Below are positions 1 through 9,717 of a stretch of DNA of 64,000 bases, in pieces. A program made the translations under genes and the position numbers. Under the pieces are notes generated by a model, which worked only from the letters and a program-made list of their open reading frames with translations, ran no database searches and was not told the DNA's origin. The stretch is from Allopseudospirillum japonicum (GTDB taxonomy: Bacteria; Pseudomonadota; Gammaproteobacteria; Pseudomonadales; Halomonadaceae): the NCBI RefSeq assembly GCF_900108915.1, contig NZ_FNYH01000002.1, forward strand, positions 1 to 64,000, written 5' to 3'. The stretch's first letter is position 1, and every line of letters begins with the position of its first letter.

Positions 1-504
1 CGCCGGCTGAGCAAGAAAAAGCTCGGCTCGGCCAACCGCGCCAAGGCCCGACAGAAGGTGGCGAAACTTCACGCCAAAATCTCCGATTGCCGGCAGGACA
101 ACTTGCACAAGCTGTCCCGCAGATTGATTAACGAGAACCAAGTGATCTGCGTCGAATCCCTGAAAGTGAAAAACATGATCCGCAACCCGAAACTGAGCAA
201 GGCCATTGCTGACGCTGGCTGGGGCGAGTTCGTGCGCCAGTTGGCGTACAAGGCGGAATGGGCTGGGCGCTCACTGGTCGCTATTGACCAGTGGTTCCCT
301 AGCTCCAAACGCTGTTCGGGTTGCGGACATACCTTATCGTCGCTGCCGTTGTCGGTCAGGCAATGGCGCTGCCCCGAATGTGGCGCAGACCATGACCGCG
401 ACATTAACGCCGCGACCAACATTAAAGCCGCCGGGCTGGCGGTGTTAGCCCTTGGAGAGAATGTAAGTGGCATGGGGTCAGTCTCCGTGTCCGGTTCTCG
501 ATGA
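1..504 (+). CDS. tnpB: TnpB-type RNA-guided nuclease of an IS200/IS605 element, C-terminal part (5' end outside window)
   Basis: The frame is open from base 1, so only the C-terminal part of the protein (about 167 codons) is seen. Visible are a RuvC-type acidic segment ([11 protein letters not shown]), a zinc ribbon with two Cys pairs (CSGCG and CPECG) and the final RuvC aspartate in DHDRDINAA. This order is diagnostic of TnpB/OrfB of IS200/IS605-family elements, which cleaves DNA guided by an RNA made from the element's right end. The stop at 502 is followed by a hairpin typical of a right end. The part visible has no frameshift. No TnpA is in the window. Codon use is more GC-rich than in the neighbouring mnmE, fitting transfer. 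Confidence 0.88.
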   Translation, partial: RRLSKKKLGSANRAKARQKVAKLHAKISDCRQDNLHKLSRRLINENQVICVESLKVKNMIRNPKLSKAIADAGWGEFVRQLAYKAEWAGRSLVAIDQWFPSSKRCSGCGHTLSSLPLSVRQWRCPECGADHDRDINAATNIKAAGLAVLALGENVSGMGSVSVSGSR

Positions 505-513
505 ATTGGGAAT

Positions 514-543
514 CCCCTTCCTTTAGGGAGGGGAGGATGTCAA
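514..543 (+). mobile_element. Putative right end of the IS200/IS605-type element
   Basis: An 8-bp stem (CCCCTTCC / GGGAGGGG, one G-T pair) with a 4-nt loop lies at 514-533, followed by GAGGATGTCAA up to about 543. Subterminal hairpins of this kind mark right ends of IS200/IS605 elements, which lack inverted terminal repeats. The exact boundary is inferred. If it is correct, bases from 544 on would be the host sequence read as guide by the TnpB RNA. Confidence 0.6.
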
Positions 544-605
544 CCTTAAAGCCTTGCTTGATCTCAGGATGGGAAGGTCAGGCTCTCCTATTAGTACAGG
601 TGATT

Positions 606-1979
606 ATGTCCTCAACACACACACAAGAAACCATCGCCGCCCTTGCCACTGCACCAGGTCGCGGCGGTGTGGGTATGATTCGTATTTCTGGCCCTTTAAG
701 CCAGCAAATCGGTTTACAACTCAGCCAGCGCAGCGCCATGAAACCGCGTTATGCGCATTATGGCCCTTGGTACGATGCGCAAGGTCGCTTGCTCGATGAG
801 GGAATTTGTCTCTGGTTTCCAGCGCCGCATTCTTTTACAGGGGAAGACGTCGTCGAGTTACAAGGGCATGGCGGGCCTGTGTTGATGGATCGCCTTTTGC
901 AAAGTGTGCTTGCGTTAGGAGCACGTATGGCACGCCCTGGTGAGTTTTCCGAGCGTGCTTTTTTAAATGACAAACTCGATTTAGCACAAGCAGAAGCGAT
1001 TGCTGATTTGATTGAAGCCAGCTCCCAACAAGCGGCAGATAATGCGTTGCGTTCTTTGCAAGGGGAGTTTTCTCAAGCCATTGTGGCCCTCGTTGAACAA
1101 GTGACCCAGCTGCGTATCTATGTTGAGGCGGCGATAGATTTTCCGGAAGAAGAAATCGATTTTATTAGTGATGGTAAAGTGAGTGCGGATTTAGCAGGGA
1201 TTATTGCACAACTTGCTAAGGTGAAAGCTAGCGCGACCCAAGGGGCTTTGTTACGTGATGGCATGACTGTGGTACTTGCTGGACGACCGAATGCAGGGAA
1301 ATCTAGCTTACTCAATGCATTAGCGGGGCGTGAATCTGCGATTGTGACCGAGATTGCAGGCACCACTCGGGATGTGTTGCGTGAATATATTCATATTGAA
1401 GGAATGCCTGTTCATATTGTGGATACGGCTGGGTTGAGGGAGACCCAAGATGTGGTTGAGCGCATTGGTGTCGAGCGTGCTTGGTCAGAAATTGCTGCCG
1501 CAGATCGCGTTTTGTTGCTGGTTGATGCTAGCGAAACCCAAGCAACGGACCCTTATCAGATTTGGCCAGAATTTGTAGAGCGTTTTCCGGCCAGTCATAA
1601 AGTCACTGTGATTCGCAATAAGGTAGATAAAACTCAAGAAGCACTTGGGCTGGATGTAACTGCTAGCACGCCAATTATTCGTCTTGCGGCTAAGCATCAA
1701 CAAGGCATAGATGTGCTACGTGAGCACTTAAAACAAGTGATGGGCTTTCAAGGCACCACAGAAGGACATTTTTCGGCACGTCGCCGGCATCTGGATGCAC
1801 TGACACAAGCGGAGCAGGCTTTATATGAAGGGCGCTACCAGTTAGAAAATCTAGGTGCAGGCGAGTTGCTTGCGGAGGATTTACGCCGTGCCCAACAAGC
1901 GCTAGGAGAAATTACCGGTGCAGTGAGTGCGGATGATCTGTTAGGCAAAATATTTAGTTCTTTTTGTATTGGTAAATAA
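606..1979 (+). CDS. mnmE: tRNA uridine-5-carboxymethylaminomethyl(34) synthesis GTPase MnmE
   Basis: With MnmG this GTPase builds the cmnm5 modification at wobble U34 of several tRNAs, in the cytoplasm. The 457-residue protein has the N-terminal tetrahydrofolate-binding dimerisation domain ([14 protein letters not shown] near the start), a G domain inserted in a helical domain with GRPNAGKSS (about residue 226), DTAG (about 273) and NKVD (about 338), and the family's invariant C-terminal CIGK with its reactive Cys. The ATG at 606 was chosen over an upstream in-frame start at 501 because homologues begin right before this segment and the extension lies in insertion-element sequence. The usual neighbours yidC (upstream) and mnmG (downstream) are not seen: a TnpB element and hsdS flank it instead. 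Confidence 0.96.
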   Translation: MSSTHTQETIAALATAPGRGGVGMIRISGPLSQQIGLQLSQRSAMKPRYAHYGPWYDAQGRLLDEGICLWFPAPHSFTGEDVVELQGHGGPVLMDRLLQSVLALGARMARPGEFSERAFLNDKLDLAQAEAIADLIEASSQQAADNALRSLQGEFSQAIVALVEQVTQLRIYVEAAIDFPEEEIDFISDGKVSADLAGIIAQLAKVKASATQGALLRDGMTVVLAGRPNAGKSSLLNALAGRESAIVTEIAGTTRDVLREYIHIEGMPVHIVDTAGLRETQDVVERIGVERAWSEIAAADRVLLLVDASETQATDPYQIWPEFVERFPASHKVTVIRNKVDKTQEALGLDVTASTPIIRLAAKHQQGIDVLREHLKQVMGFQGTTEGHFSARRRHLDALTQAEQALYEGRYQLENLGAGELLAEDLRRAQQALGEITGAVSADDLLGKIFSSFCIGK

Positions 1980-2014
1980 AGACCTCAGCTTGTCCCTTTT
2001 TAGAAAAGCAGGGA

Positions 2015-2106
2015 CCCCACCCCAGCCCTCCCCTTTGTAGGGGAGGGAGCTTTGGGAGTGCATTTTACGCCTCCCCCTGTGAAGGGGGAGGTTAGGAGGG
2101 GGTGGG
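2015..2106. repeat. Palindromic intergenic repeat with two internal hairpins
   Basis: Two GC-rich hairpins sit side by side: CCCTCCCC/GGGGAGGG (2026-2033 and 2040-2047) and CTCCCCC/GGGGGAG (2071-2077 and 2084-2090). The outer sequences CCCCACCCCAG... and ...AGGAGGGGGTGGG are also roughly complementary, so the whole block is an imperfect inverted repeat. It resembles REP/BIME-like or MITE-like elements. It lies between mnmE and hsdS and could also slow transcription out of mnmE. No second copy was seen in the window. Confidence 0.6.
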
Positions 2107-2138
2107 TTGTATCCGTTATTATTTAAAGAGGTTAGGTT

Positions 2139-3308
2139 ATGGTGCCTAATGGGTGGGAAAAAAGAGATCTTCAAGGACTAATAAACGTCAAGCACGGGTT
2201 TGCTTTCAAAAGTGAGTTTTTTACCGATTGCGGTGATTATATTTTACTAACGCCAGGTAGTTTTAATGAATCTGGCGGTTTTAGGGATCAAGGTGGAAAG
2301 ACAAAATACTATGTTGGAGATGTGCCGGATGGGTATTTGCTGAAAAAAGGAGATATGCTCCTTGCAATGACTGAGCAGGCCGAAGGTCTTTTGGGTAGCG
2401 CACTTTTTGTTCCAGAAAATCACAAGTATCTACATAATCAGCGACTTGGCTTAGTTCAGATCACCGCTCCAGAACAGATCGCTATTGAATTCTTATACTT
2501 ATTTTTCAATGCTCCATCTACTAGAAAGCAGATAACGGAACAATCAACCGGAACGAAAGTGAAGCATACTTCACCAGATCGCTTGTGTTCAGTTATTGGG
2601 CTTATACCCCCCCTCCCTGAACAAAAAAAAATCGCCCAAATCCTTTCTACTTGGGATAAGGCTATTACCACCACCCAACATCTGCTTGCCAATAGCCAGC
2701 AGCAGAAAAAAGCCCTAATGCAACAATTGCTAACCGGCAAAAAACGCCTGCTGGATCAAAATGGGAAAAGGTTTAGTGGGGAGTGGATTCACGGTTATCT
2801 TAGTGATTTGGGGAAAATCACTAAAGGTAAAGCGTTAAGCAGTAAGGATTTGATAGATGGTGATTATCCGGTTATCGCTGGAGGTAAAAGCAGTCCCTAT
2901 AATCATAAAAAATTTACACATGAGAATGTGATAACCGTTAGTGCAAGCGGCGCGTACGCAGGATATGTAGCGTATCATCCTTATAAACTATGGGCATCTG
3001 ATTGCTCAGTTGTTACTAGTAAAGCTAATTCGGATATTCGCTTTATTTATCAACTGATGTCGCATATGCAGTTGAAAATATATTCCCTGCAAAGTGGTGG
3101 TGCTCAGCCTCATGTGTATCCAAAAGATCTGGAAGTGTTGCGTGTAAATATTCCACCATTGGAAGAACAACAAAAAATCGCGGCCGTACTTTCTACCGCC
3201 GATCAGGAAATCACCACCCTGCAACAAAAGCTGGAAGCGTTCAAGCAAGAGAAGCAAGCCCTAATGCAGCAATTATTAACAGGCAAGCGCCGAGTGAAGG
3301 TGGCTTAA
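2139..3308 (+). CDS. hsdS: Orphan type I restriction-modification specificity subunit (HsdS)
   Basis: HsdS gives type I restriction-modification complexes their DNA target. The 389-residue protein shows the duplicated layout: a first target-recognition domain, a conserved helix beginning PPLPEQKKIAQIL (about residue 159) and ending QQLLTGKKRL, then a second recognition domain and a second helix beginning PPLEEQQKIAAVL and ending QQLLTGKRRV near the C terminus. Start ATG 2139 has a GAGG 7 nt upstream. No hsdM or hsdR is next to it: mnmE lies upstream and a phosphodiesterase downstream. It is therefore either an alternative specificity module for a system elsewhere or a relic. The reading frame is intact. 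Confidence 0.9.
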   Translation: MVPNGWEKRDLQGLINVKHGFAFKSEFFTDCGDYILLTPGSFNESGGFRDQGGKTKYYVGDVPDGYLLKKGDMLLAMTEQAEGLLGSALFVPENHKYLHNQRLGLVQITAPEQIAIEFLYLFFNAPSTRKQITEQSTGTKVKHTSPDRLCSVIGLIPPLPEQKKIAQILSTWDKAITTTQHLLANSQQQKKALMQQLLTGKKRLLDQNGKRFSGEWIHGYLSDLGKITKGKALSSKDLIDGDYPVIAGGKSSPYNHKKFTHENVITVSASGAYAGYVAYHPYKLWASDCSVVTSKANSDIRFIYQLMSHMQLKIYSLQSGGAQPHVYPKDLEVLRVNIPPLEEQQKIAAVLSTADQEITTLQQKLEAFKQEKQALMQQLLTGKRRVKVA

Positions 3309-3409
3309 GCCCATGTTGCTGATTGAGCCACCTGCGTCTTGGCAAGGCTTTTTATGCCGATCAAACAAGGGTAAGGTATCAAAATTAAATAGCGTAGAGG
3401 GCCTTTGGC

Positions 3410-4216
3410 ATGCAAATTCAGGTTCTAGGATGTCAAGGAGGGATAGGGGAAGCAGGGGCAACCACGGCTTTTTTAATCAATCAAGATACCTTGATCGATG
3501 CCGGTAGTGGCCTAGGCCACTTGAGCTCTGCGCAGTTGGCTGAGATTCGCCAAGTGTTTCTTACGCACGCCCATTTAGATCATATTGCTTTTTTACCTTT
3601 TTTATTAGATAGCCAGTTTGAACATTTCCAATATCACCCTTTACAGGTTTTTGCGCTTGCCGAAGTCCAACATCAGTTACAAGCGCATATTTTCAATTGG
3701 CATATTTGGCCAGATTTTAGCCGTCTACCAGATGAAAATGCGCCCGTGATGCACTGGCATCCCATTAAGGCACAGCAAAAATTAAGGTTGGATGGGCTGC
3801 AGATAACGCCTTTTGCGTTACAGCATGTGGTGCCCTGTGTAGGGTACGTGGTGCAAGATGCGCAAGCCTGTGTTGCTGTATGTGGCGATACTGGCGGGGA
3901 TGACACGGCACTTGCCTTATTAACACAGCATTTACAAGGTTATCAAACACTGGATGCCATCATCATTGAGTGTGCTCTCCCAGATCATCTACAAGCTTTG
4001 GCACGCCAATCTGGGCATATGACACCTTTAGATATTAAACACTTACATCAAGGTTTGCCCCAGATAGCCCACTTTTATATTTCTCACCTGAAACCCAGAT
4101 ATGCACAGGCTATTCGCGACCAATTGGCGATGCATTTGCCGGTGGAAACCTTCACTTTGTTACAAGAAGGGGATCTTTTAACCTTCCATACAAGTGAACG
4201 TCAGCCGGTGTCCTAA
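3410..4216 (+). CDS. Metallo-beta-lactamase-fold protein, class II cyclic nucleotide phosphodiesterase-like
   Basis: The 268-residue protein carries the zinc-binding motif THAHLDHI at about residues 51-58, matching the class II 3',5'-cyclic-nucleotide phosphodiesterase signature within the metallo-beta-lactamase fold. Further likely ligands are the His in LQHVVPCVGYV, the Asp in CGDTGGDD and the His in the late ISHLKPRY segment. No signal peptide is evident, so it is probably cytoplasmic and would hydrolyse cAMP or a related cyclic nucleotide. That substrate is inferred from the family. GAGGG lies about 9 nt before ATG 3410. It is transcribed in the same direction as hsdS and pstS but appears to be a separate unit. 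Confidence 0.75.
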   Translation: MQIQVLGCQGGIGEAGATTAFLINQDTLIDAGSGLGHLSSAQLAEIRQVFLTHAHLDHIAFLPFLLDSQFEHFQYHPLQVFALAEVQHQLQAHIFNWHIWPDFSRLPDENAPVMHWHPIKAQQKLRLDGLQITPFALQHVVPCVGYVVQDAQACVAVCGDTGGDDTALALLTQHLQGYQTLDAIIIECALPDHLQALARQSGHMTPLDIKHLHQGLPQIAHFYISHLKPRYAQAIRDQLAMHLPVETFTLLQEGDLLTFHTSERQPVS

Positions 4217-4256
4217 AACTGGCTAGCCGTACCGAATCAAAAGCCATTTTAACAAA

Positions 4257-4275
4257 GTTGTCATATTTTCACCCT
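4257..4275 (+). promoter_or_regulatory. Weak Pho-box-like sequence upstream of pstS
   Basis: TTGTCATATTTTCAC at about 4257 resembles one PhoB half-site (CTGTCAT) followed by a degenerate second half. The position about 100 bp before pstS is right for phosphate control, but the match is poor and no clear -10 was identified. Confidence 0.3.
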
Positions 4276-4366
4276 ATAGTCTCCTTCAAGAGTTCGGCGG
4301 CCTGTGCCTGCTGTGAGGCCGTCGGCAAAGCGCTTACCTTGGATGTACCTTGTTTTGGAGACTGGT

Positions 4367-5341
4367 ATGAAATTAACAAAACTCGCGCTGGCTTTGTCAG
4401 TGACTGCAGCAAGCTTATCTACCGCCTACGCAGCAACCGAAGTGGATCCTGCGCTACCTGAATACACGAAAGCAAGTGGTGTTTCTGGTAACCTTTCTTC
4501 TGTTGGTTCTGACACCCTCGCTAACTTGATGACCTTGTGGGCAGAAGAGTTTAAGCGTACCTATCCTAACGTGAACATCCAGATTCAAGCAGCGGGTTCT
4601 TCCACTGCGCCGCCTGCTTTGACTGAAGGTACTGCAAATCTAGGTCCTATGTCGCGTAAGATGAAGGATAAAGAAATTGAAGCCTTCGAAAACAAATATG
4701 GCTATAAGCCCACGCCTGTACCTGTCGCGATCGATGCTCTAGCAGTTTTTGTACATAAAGATAACCCCATCAAAGGTTTATCTATTTCACAAGTTGACGC
4801 GATTTTCTCCTCCACGCGCAAATGTGGTGCAGTGCAAGATGCAGCAAAATGGGGTGACATCGGTTTGAGCGGTGATTGGGCTAAGCGTGATATCCAACTG
4901 TTTGGCCGTAACTCAGTGTCTGGGACTTATGGTTATTTCAAAGGCGCGGCTTTATGTAAAGGCGACTTTAAAAATAACGTAAACGAGCAGCCAGGTTCTG
5001 CCTCAGTTGTACAGTCTGTGTCTACCTCGATTAATGCAATTGGTTACTCTGGTATTGGTTATAAAACCGCAAGTGTGCGCGCCTTACCTTTGGCAAAACA
5101 AGAAGGCCAGCCTTTTGTTGAAGCGACCGCTGACAACGCCACCACAGGCGCTTATCCACTGGCACGCTTTTTGTACGTTTATGTGAACAAAAAGCCCAAT
5201 GCCGAGCTTGCGCCTTTAGAGCGTGAATTTGTGAAATTGGTGATGTCACGTGTTGGTCAAGAAGTCGTCGTAAAAGATGGCTATATTCCGCTACCTGCTA
5301 AAGTGGTCAATGCCACTATGAAGCGTTTGGGCATTGAGTAA
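4367..5341 (+). CDS. pstS: Phosphate ABC transporter periplasmic substrate-binding protein PstS
   Basis: PstS captures inorganic phosphate in the periplasm and delivers it to PstCA. The 324-residue product starts with a signal peptide ([16 protein letters not shown]..., likely cut after TAYA at residue 22). Phosphate-binding features include [18 protein letters not shown] and [15 protein letters not shown] 4367 has GGAG 6 nt upstream; an in-frame start at 4304 would place residues before the signal peptide and was rejected. It heads the operon pstS-pstC-pstA-pstB-phoU. Stem-loops after its stop separate it from pstC. Confidence 0.95.
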   Translation: MKLTKLALALSVTAASLSTAYAATEVDPALPEYTKASGVSGNLSSVGSDTLANLMTLWAEEFKRTYPNVNIQIQAAGSSTAPPALTEGTANLGPMSRKMKDKEIEAFENKYGYKPTPVPVAIDALAVFVHKDNPIKGLSISQVDAIFSSTRKCGAVQDAAKWGDIGLSGDWAKRDIQLFGRNSVSGTYGYFKGAALCKGDFKNNVNEQPGSASVVQSVSTSINAIGYSGIGYKTASVRALPLAKQEGQPFVEATADNATTGAYPLARFLYVYVNKKPNAELAPLEREFVKLVMSRVGQEVVVKDGYIPLPAKVVNATMKRLGIE

Positions 5342-5377
5342 ACCCATTGAGGCGTGTGCTTCCTTGGTACGCGCAAG

Positions 5378-5429
5378 CGAGTGAGCGCACTCGTAAATCG
5401 AGGGGTGAGTGCCTAGCGCTCATCCCTCG
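5378..5429 (+). promoter_or_regulatory. Two stem-loops between pstS and pstC
   Basis: CGAGTG-agcg-CACTCG (5378-5393) is followed by an 11-bp stem CGAGGGGTGAG/CTCATCCCTCG with a 9-nt loop (5399-5429). No T run follows, so this is unlikely to be a full terminator. Hairpins behind a binding-protein gene commonly stabilise its mRNA and lower downstream expression, giving excess PstS over the permease. Confidence 0.55.
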
Positions 5430-5564
5430 TATCATTTCTGAGGCGCAACTTGCACACGGATTCTAGCTTTTGGCGTCATCCGCTAGATTAAGCACCTGTT
5501 AGCTTGCTAACGGGTGTTAGGAGACGGGGCTTCCCTGTCAACGACTCATCTAACTCTAGTCTTC

Positions 5565-7856
5565 ATGAGCATTATGAAAGAGACAAGCCCAACCTCCGTA
5601 CCCGAGTTGGACTTCAATACCCCTGCGGCTGTTTTGCATCGACGGATACGTCGTACCAAAGATAAAGCGGCCACTGTGGGTGTTGGCGTCGGTGGGATCA
5701 GCGTCATTATTGCGATCCTTTTGATCTTCCTATACCTGTTATACGAAGTCATTCCTTTATTTCGCTCTGCCTCGATTGAGCAGCAAGCGACGTACACTGT
5801 GCCCGTTACTTCTGCACAGACGCTTTATATGACCATGGAAGAACAAGCCGAAATCGCTATGCAAGTCACTGCAAATGGCGAAGTCGTCTTTTTCGATACC
5901 CTGACAGGCAATACCGTCAAGCGCCAGAGCTTACCTGTGCCACAAGGTGTAGAAATTACCAGTTTTGCCGAAGGATCTGCTGCCAGTCACTTGTTGGCTT
6001 TGGGTTTATCCAACGGGCAAACTTTGATTTTTAAGCACAGATATAAAATTACTTATCCCAATGATCAGCGAGTGATTTCACCTTTTCTCGATTTTCCTTA
6101 TGGCGAACAACCAATGGAAGTCGATACACAAGGGGCACCTTTGACAAAATTGGCGATTCGTGACACAGAAGCTGGTTTAACCCTAGCGGCTGTGACCCAA
6201 GACGGACGTACACCCATTACGCAATACGTGAAAGAAGAAGACTTCCTCACCATGGAAGTTCAGTTAGTCCAAAAAAGCATTGAGTTGCCTGTACGTGAGC
6301 AAGGTGTTTTAAGCTTACATATTGGTCCGTCGCAGCGTTGGTTTTATGTGGTGCTCGAAGATGGCAACTTGGATGTGTTTGATCTGAAAGCAGGTGCACA
6401 AGCACGTTTAGCGGATCGAGTGCAAGCGGTTGCCCAAGGCCAGCGTATTACCGAAGCTAAACTGTTATTGGGTGGTATTTCCCTATTAATTGGTGATAGC
6501 CAAGGGAAAATCAGCCAATGGTTTATGGTGCGTGATCAACAAAACCTTGGCCAATACAAACTCCAACCGATCCGTGAATTCCAGTTAGGCCAAGCACCGA
6601 TTGTCAATATCAGTGTTGAGCATAGACGCAAAGGCTTTTTAGCTGTCGATGCGCAAGGCATGATCGGTGTCTATAACACCACTGCCGAGCGTACTTTACT
6701 ACAAGAAACGCTAGTAAAAGGCACCAGCAATCTGATTAGTATCAGCCCGCGTGCCGATGTTTTACTGAGTTTGAACCAAGCCGGTCAAATCCAAAAATTC
6801 CATGTGGATAATGAGCATCCCGAGGTGTCTTGGCATTCATTATGGGGTGAGGTTTGGTACGAATCTTATGATGAGCCGAGCTACACTTGGCAATCTTCTG
6901 CATCGAACAATGAATTTGAACCCAAATTTAGTTTAATGCCTTTGGCTTTCGGTACGTTAAAAGCGGCATTTTATGCTATGCTGATTGCGACACCTTTGGC
7001 CATTTGTGGCGCAATTTATACCGCACACTTTATGGCGCCTTCAATGCGTCGCAAAGTCAAGCCTGTGATTGAGCTAATGGAAGCCTTGCCAACGGTCATT
7101 TTGGGTTTCCTTGCCGGTCTTTTCTTGGCGCCTTTTATCGAGCTGAATCTGCCTGGGATTTTTGCCCTCTTAATCTTGATGCCGATAGGGATAGTGGCGG
7201 CTTCCTTTGCTTGGGTGAATATGCCGCGTCAAATCCGCCATATGCTACCTGAAGGTTGGGATGCGGCTATTTTGATTCCTGTGGTGCTTGTGATTGCTTG
7301 GGTTTCGATCGCCATGTCGCATCCTCTAGAACAATGGTTCTTTAATGGGGATATGCGTGCTTGGTTGACCAATGATTTAGGGATTCCTTTTGATCAACGT
7401 AACGCTTTAGTCGTCGGGTTGGCGATGGGGTTTGCGGTGATTCCAACCATTTTCTCTATCGCAGAAGATGCCATCTTCAGTGTGCCTAAGCATTTATCGC
7501 ATGGTTCTTTGGCACTGGGGGCAACGCCTTGGCAAACTCTCGTCCGTGTGGTGCTGCCGACTGCGAGTCCGGGGATTTTCTCCGCCGTGATGATAGGGAT
7601 GGGGCGTGCTGTAGGGGAAACTATGATCGTGCTGATGGCGACAGGGAACACCCCGATTATGGACGCCAATATCTTTGAAGGGATGCGCACCCTGGCAGCG
7701 AACATTGCCGTGGAAGTTCCTGAATCTGAAGTGGGCAGTTCGCATTATCGCATTCTTTTCTTAGCCGCTTTCGTACTCTTTATGTTCACCTTTGTGGTCA
7801 ACACAGCGGCAGAAATTGTGCGTCAACGCCTGCGTAAAAAATACGGTGCCCTCTAA
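5565..7856 (+). CDS. pstC: Phosphate ABC transporter permease PstC, long form
   Basis: PstC and PstA form the inner-membrane channel of the phosphate importer. At about 763 residues this is the long form known from Pseudomonas-like bacteria: a cytoplasmic start, one N-terminal membrane helix (GISVIIAILLIFLYLLYEV), a periplasmic region of about 400 residues with beta-propeller-like repeats, then the permease domain with several helices and the EAA-type loop LALGATPWQTLVRVVLP. The start is uncertain: ATG 5565 (MSIMKETS) or ATG 5574 (MKETSP); a GTG at 5514 is less likely. No strong ribosome binding site precedes any of them. Confidence 0.92.
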   Translation: MSIMKETSPTSVPELDFNTPAAVLHRRIRRTKDKAATVGVGVGGISVIIAILLIFLYLLYEVIPLFRSASIEQQATYTVPVTSAQTLYMTMEEQAEIAMQVTANGEVVFFDTLTGNTVKRQSLPVPQGVEITSFAEGSAASHLLALGLSNGQTLIFKHRYKITYPNDQRVISPFLDFPYGEQPMEVDTQGAPLTKLAIRDTEAGLTLAAVTQDGRTPITQYVKEEDFLTMEVQLVQKSIELPVREQGVLSLHIGPSQRWFYVVLEDGNLDVFDLKAGAQARLADRVQAVAQGQRITEAKLLLGGISLLIGDSQGKISQWFMVRDQQNLGQYKLQPIREFQLGQAPIVNISVEHRRKGFLAVDAQGMIGVYNTTAERTLLQETLVKGTSNLISISPRADVLLSLNQAGQIQKFHVDNEHPEVSWHSLWGEVWYESYDEPSYTWQSSASNNEFEPKFSLMPLAFGTLKAAFYAMLIATPLAICGAIYTAHFMAPSMRRKVKPVIELMEALPTVILGFLAGLFLAPFIELNLPGIFALLILMPIGIVAASFAWVNMPRQIRHMLPEGWDAAILIPVVLVIAWVSIAMSHPLEQWFFNGDMRAWLTNDLGIPFDQRNALVVGLAMGFAVIPTIFSIAEDAIFSVPKHLSHGSLALGATPWQTLVRVVLPTASPGIFSAVMIGMGRAVGETMIVLMATGNTPIMDANIFEGMRTLAANIAVEVPESEVGSSHYRILFLAAFVLFMFTFVVNTAAEIVRQRLRKKYGAL

Positions 7857-7935
7857 GGCGAGATGCTTTGAGGCGAGATTGAATAAGGTGATCACCTGCT
7901 AGTTATCGCTGGCAGGTCGTTATCAAGGTGATAGC

Positions 7936-9612
7936 ATGCGACAACCCCTAGATAAATGGCTCAAAAGTGGCACCCCTTGGGTGTGGCTCAACGCAGGTGC
8001 GGTAGCCATCAGCGTGATTATGGTCATCGGCCTGTTGGCTTTGATTGCAGTGCGTGGTTTGGGCCACTTTTGGCCGGCTTCGATTGTGGAAGCACAAATT
8101 CAGGCACCTAATGGCAATACTTCGCTATTAATTGGTGAAATTGTTGATACGGAAGAAGTTTCTGCTGCTCAGTTGCGTTCTGCAGGGATTGAGTTACCAG
8201 AATCTGCCACCTTTGTGGATCGTCACTTGGTGAAAATCGGTAACCGTGATGTTTACGGCAGTGATTTTAGCTGGGTTTTAGATCGTAATATTGTTGAGCG
8301 AACTTATCCTGAAAACCTCATAGCGATTGAACGTCGTGAATGGGGGAATTTTTATGGTTACTTGCTGGCAGTCAAAGAAGCCGGTGTGACCGTTGCCGAG
8401 CAAAATGCAGGTGAGAACCGCATTTGGGATGAGTTTCAAGCGCGTATCGAGCGTGCTTTAACGATTCATGAGGCTATCTACCAAATCGAAAAACACGAAA
8501 TTGGTAGCATTAACTATGCATTGGAGCGTTTACGTCTTAAACAGCGTCGTTTAGAGCTAGAAGGTAAGGATACGCCAGAAAATCTAGCGGAATTAGATGC
8601 TGAGCGTCAAAGCTACCAACAGGAATATCACGCACTGGAAGCGCGTTTAGCGGATCTGAATAAAGAATTTAACCGTGATAGCTTTGTGGCCCAAGTGCAG
8701 GATGGCCGCACAACCGAAATTTACTTTAGTAAGGTGGTGCGTGCGTATCAACCCAACGCCATGGGCTTAGGGGGTAAGTTTGCTTTCTATGGTGCTAAAC
8801 TGTGGGAGTTTCTCAGTGATGAGCCGCGCGAAGCCAATACAGAAGGGGGTATTTTCCCTGCCATCTTTGGTACTGTGATGATGGTACTTTTGATGTCTGT
8901 GATGGTGACGCCTTTTGGTGTGGTCGCTGCGGTTTATCTACGTGAATACGCCAAGCAAGGTTTTATTACTCGGGTGATTCGGATTGCGGTGAACAATCTA
9001 GCTGGCGTACCCTCCATTGTTTATGGGGTCTTTGGTTTGGGCTTCTTTGTCTACTTCTTGGGTGGACATATGGATGATCTCTTCTTCCCAGAAGCTTTAC
9101 CCGCGCCGACTTTTGGTACTCCAGGTTTGATGTGGGCTTCTTTGACTCTTGCCTTACTGACGGTCCCTGTGGTGATCGTGGCTACAGAGGAAGGTTTAGC
9201 ACGGATTCCACGCACAGTGCGTGAAGGTTCTTTAGCCCTAGGGGCAACCAAAGCAGAAACCTTGTGGCGTGTGGTGTTGCCAATGGCAAGTCCTGCCATG
9301 ATGACTGGGGTGATTCTGGCTGTGGCTCGTGCAGCGGGGGAGGTAGCACCTTTGATGTTGGTGGGTGTGGTGAAGCTAGCGCCTTCTTTACCTTTGGATG
9401 GAAATTATCCGTTCATCCATTTGGATCAGAAGTTTATGCACCTAGGTTTCCATATCTATGATGTAGGTTTTCAAAGCCCTAACGTAGAAGCGGCGCGTCC
9501 TTTGGTATACGCAACCGCACTTTTATTGGTGGTCATTATTGCACTGCTTAACTTATCTGCAATTGCCATCCGTAATCATCTACGTGAGAAATATAAGGCG
9601 TTAGAAAGCTAA
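7936..9612 (+). CDS. pstA: Phosphate ABC transporter permease PstA, long form
   Basis: This is the second membrane subunit of the phosphate importer, 558 residues. An N-terminal membrane helix is followed by a long periplasmic segment (DUF3333-like, with a coiled-coil-prone region around RLRLKQRRLELEGKDTPENL) and then the binding-protein-dependent permease domain. The EAA-type loop reads LALGATKAETLWRVVLP. The size matches the Pseudomonas-like PstA, not the roughly 300-residue E. coli protein. AAGGTG precedes ATG 7936. The gene lies 79 bp behind pstC in the same operon. Confidence 0.93.
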   Translation: MRQPLDKWLKSGTPWVWLNAGAVAISVIMVIGLLALIAVRGLGHFWPASIVEAQIQAPNGNTSLLIGEIVDTEEVSAAQLRSAGIELPESATFVDRHLVKIGNRDVYGSDFSWVLDRNIVERTYPENLIAIERREWGNFYGYLLAVKEAGVTVAEQNAGENRIWDEFQARIERALTIHEAIYQIEKHEIGSINYALERLRLKQRRLELEGKDTPENLAELDAERQSYQQEYHALEARLADLNKEFNRDSFVAQVQDGRTTEIYFSKVVRAYQPNAMGLGGKFAFYGAKLWEFLSDEPREANTEGGIFPAIFGTVMMVLLMSVMVTPFGVVAAVYLREYAKQGFITRVIRIAVNNLAGVPSIVYGVFGLGFFVYFLGGHMDDLFFPEALPAPTFGTPGLMWASLTLALLTVPVVIVATEEGLARIPRTVREGSLALGATKAETLWRVVLPMASPAMMTGVILAVARAAGEVAPLMLVGVVKLAPSLPLDGNYPFIHLDQKFMHLGFHIYDVGFQSPNVEAARPLVYATALLLVVIIALLNLSAIAIRNHLREKYKALES

Positions 9613-9717
9613 GCCAGCTAGGTATATCAGTAAGTTGGTGAGCTGTAACCAGCTCACCAGATGGCAAATAGCCCCGCTAGAGATGCAATCTTTAGTGCAA
9701 CCCATGAGAGAAAAATG

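Noticed and set aside
3313-3507. 64-residue open frame between hsdS and the phosphodiesterase gene
   Set aside because: It overlaps the start of the well-supported metallo-beta-lactamase-fold gene in another frame and has no family features.
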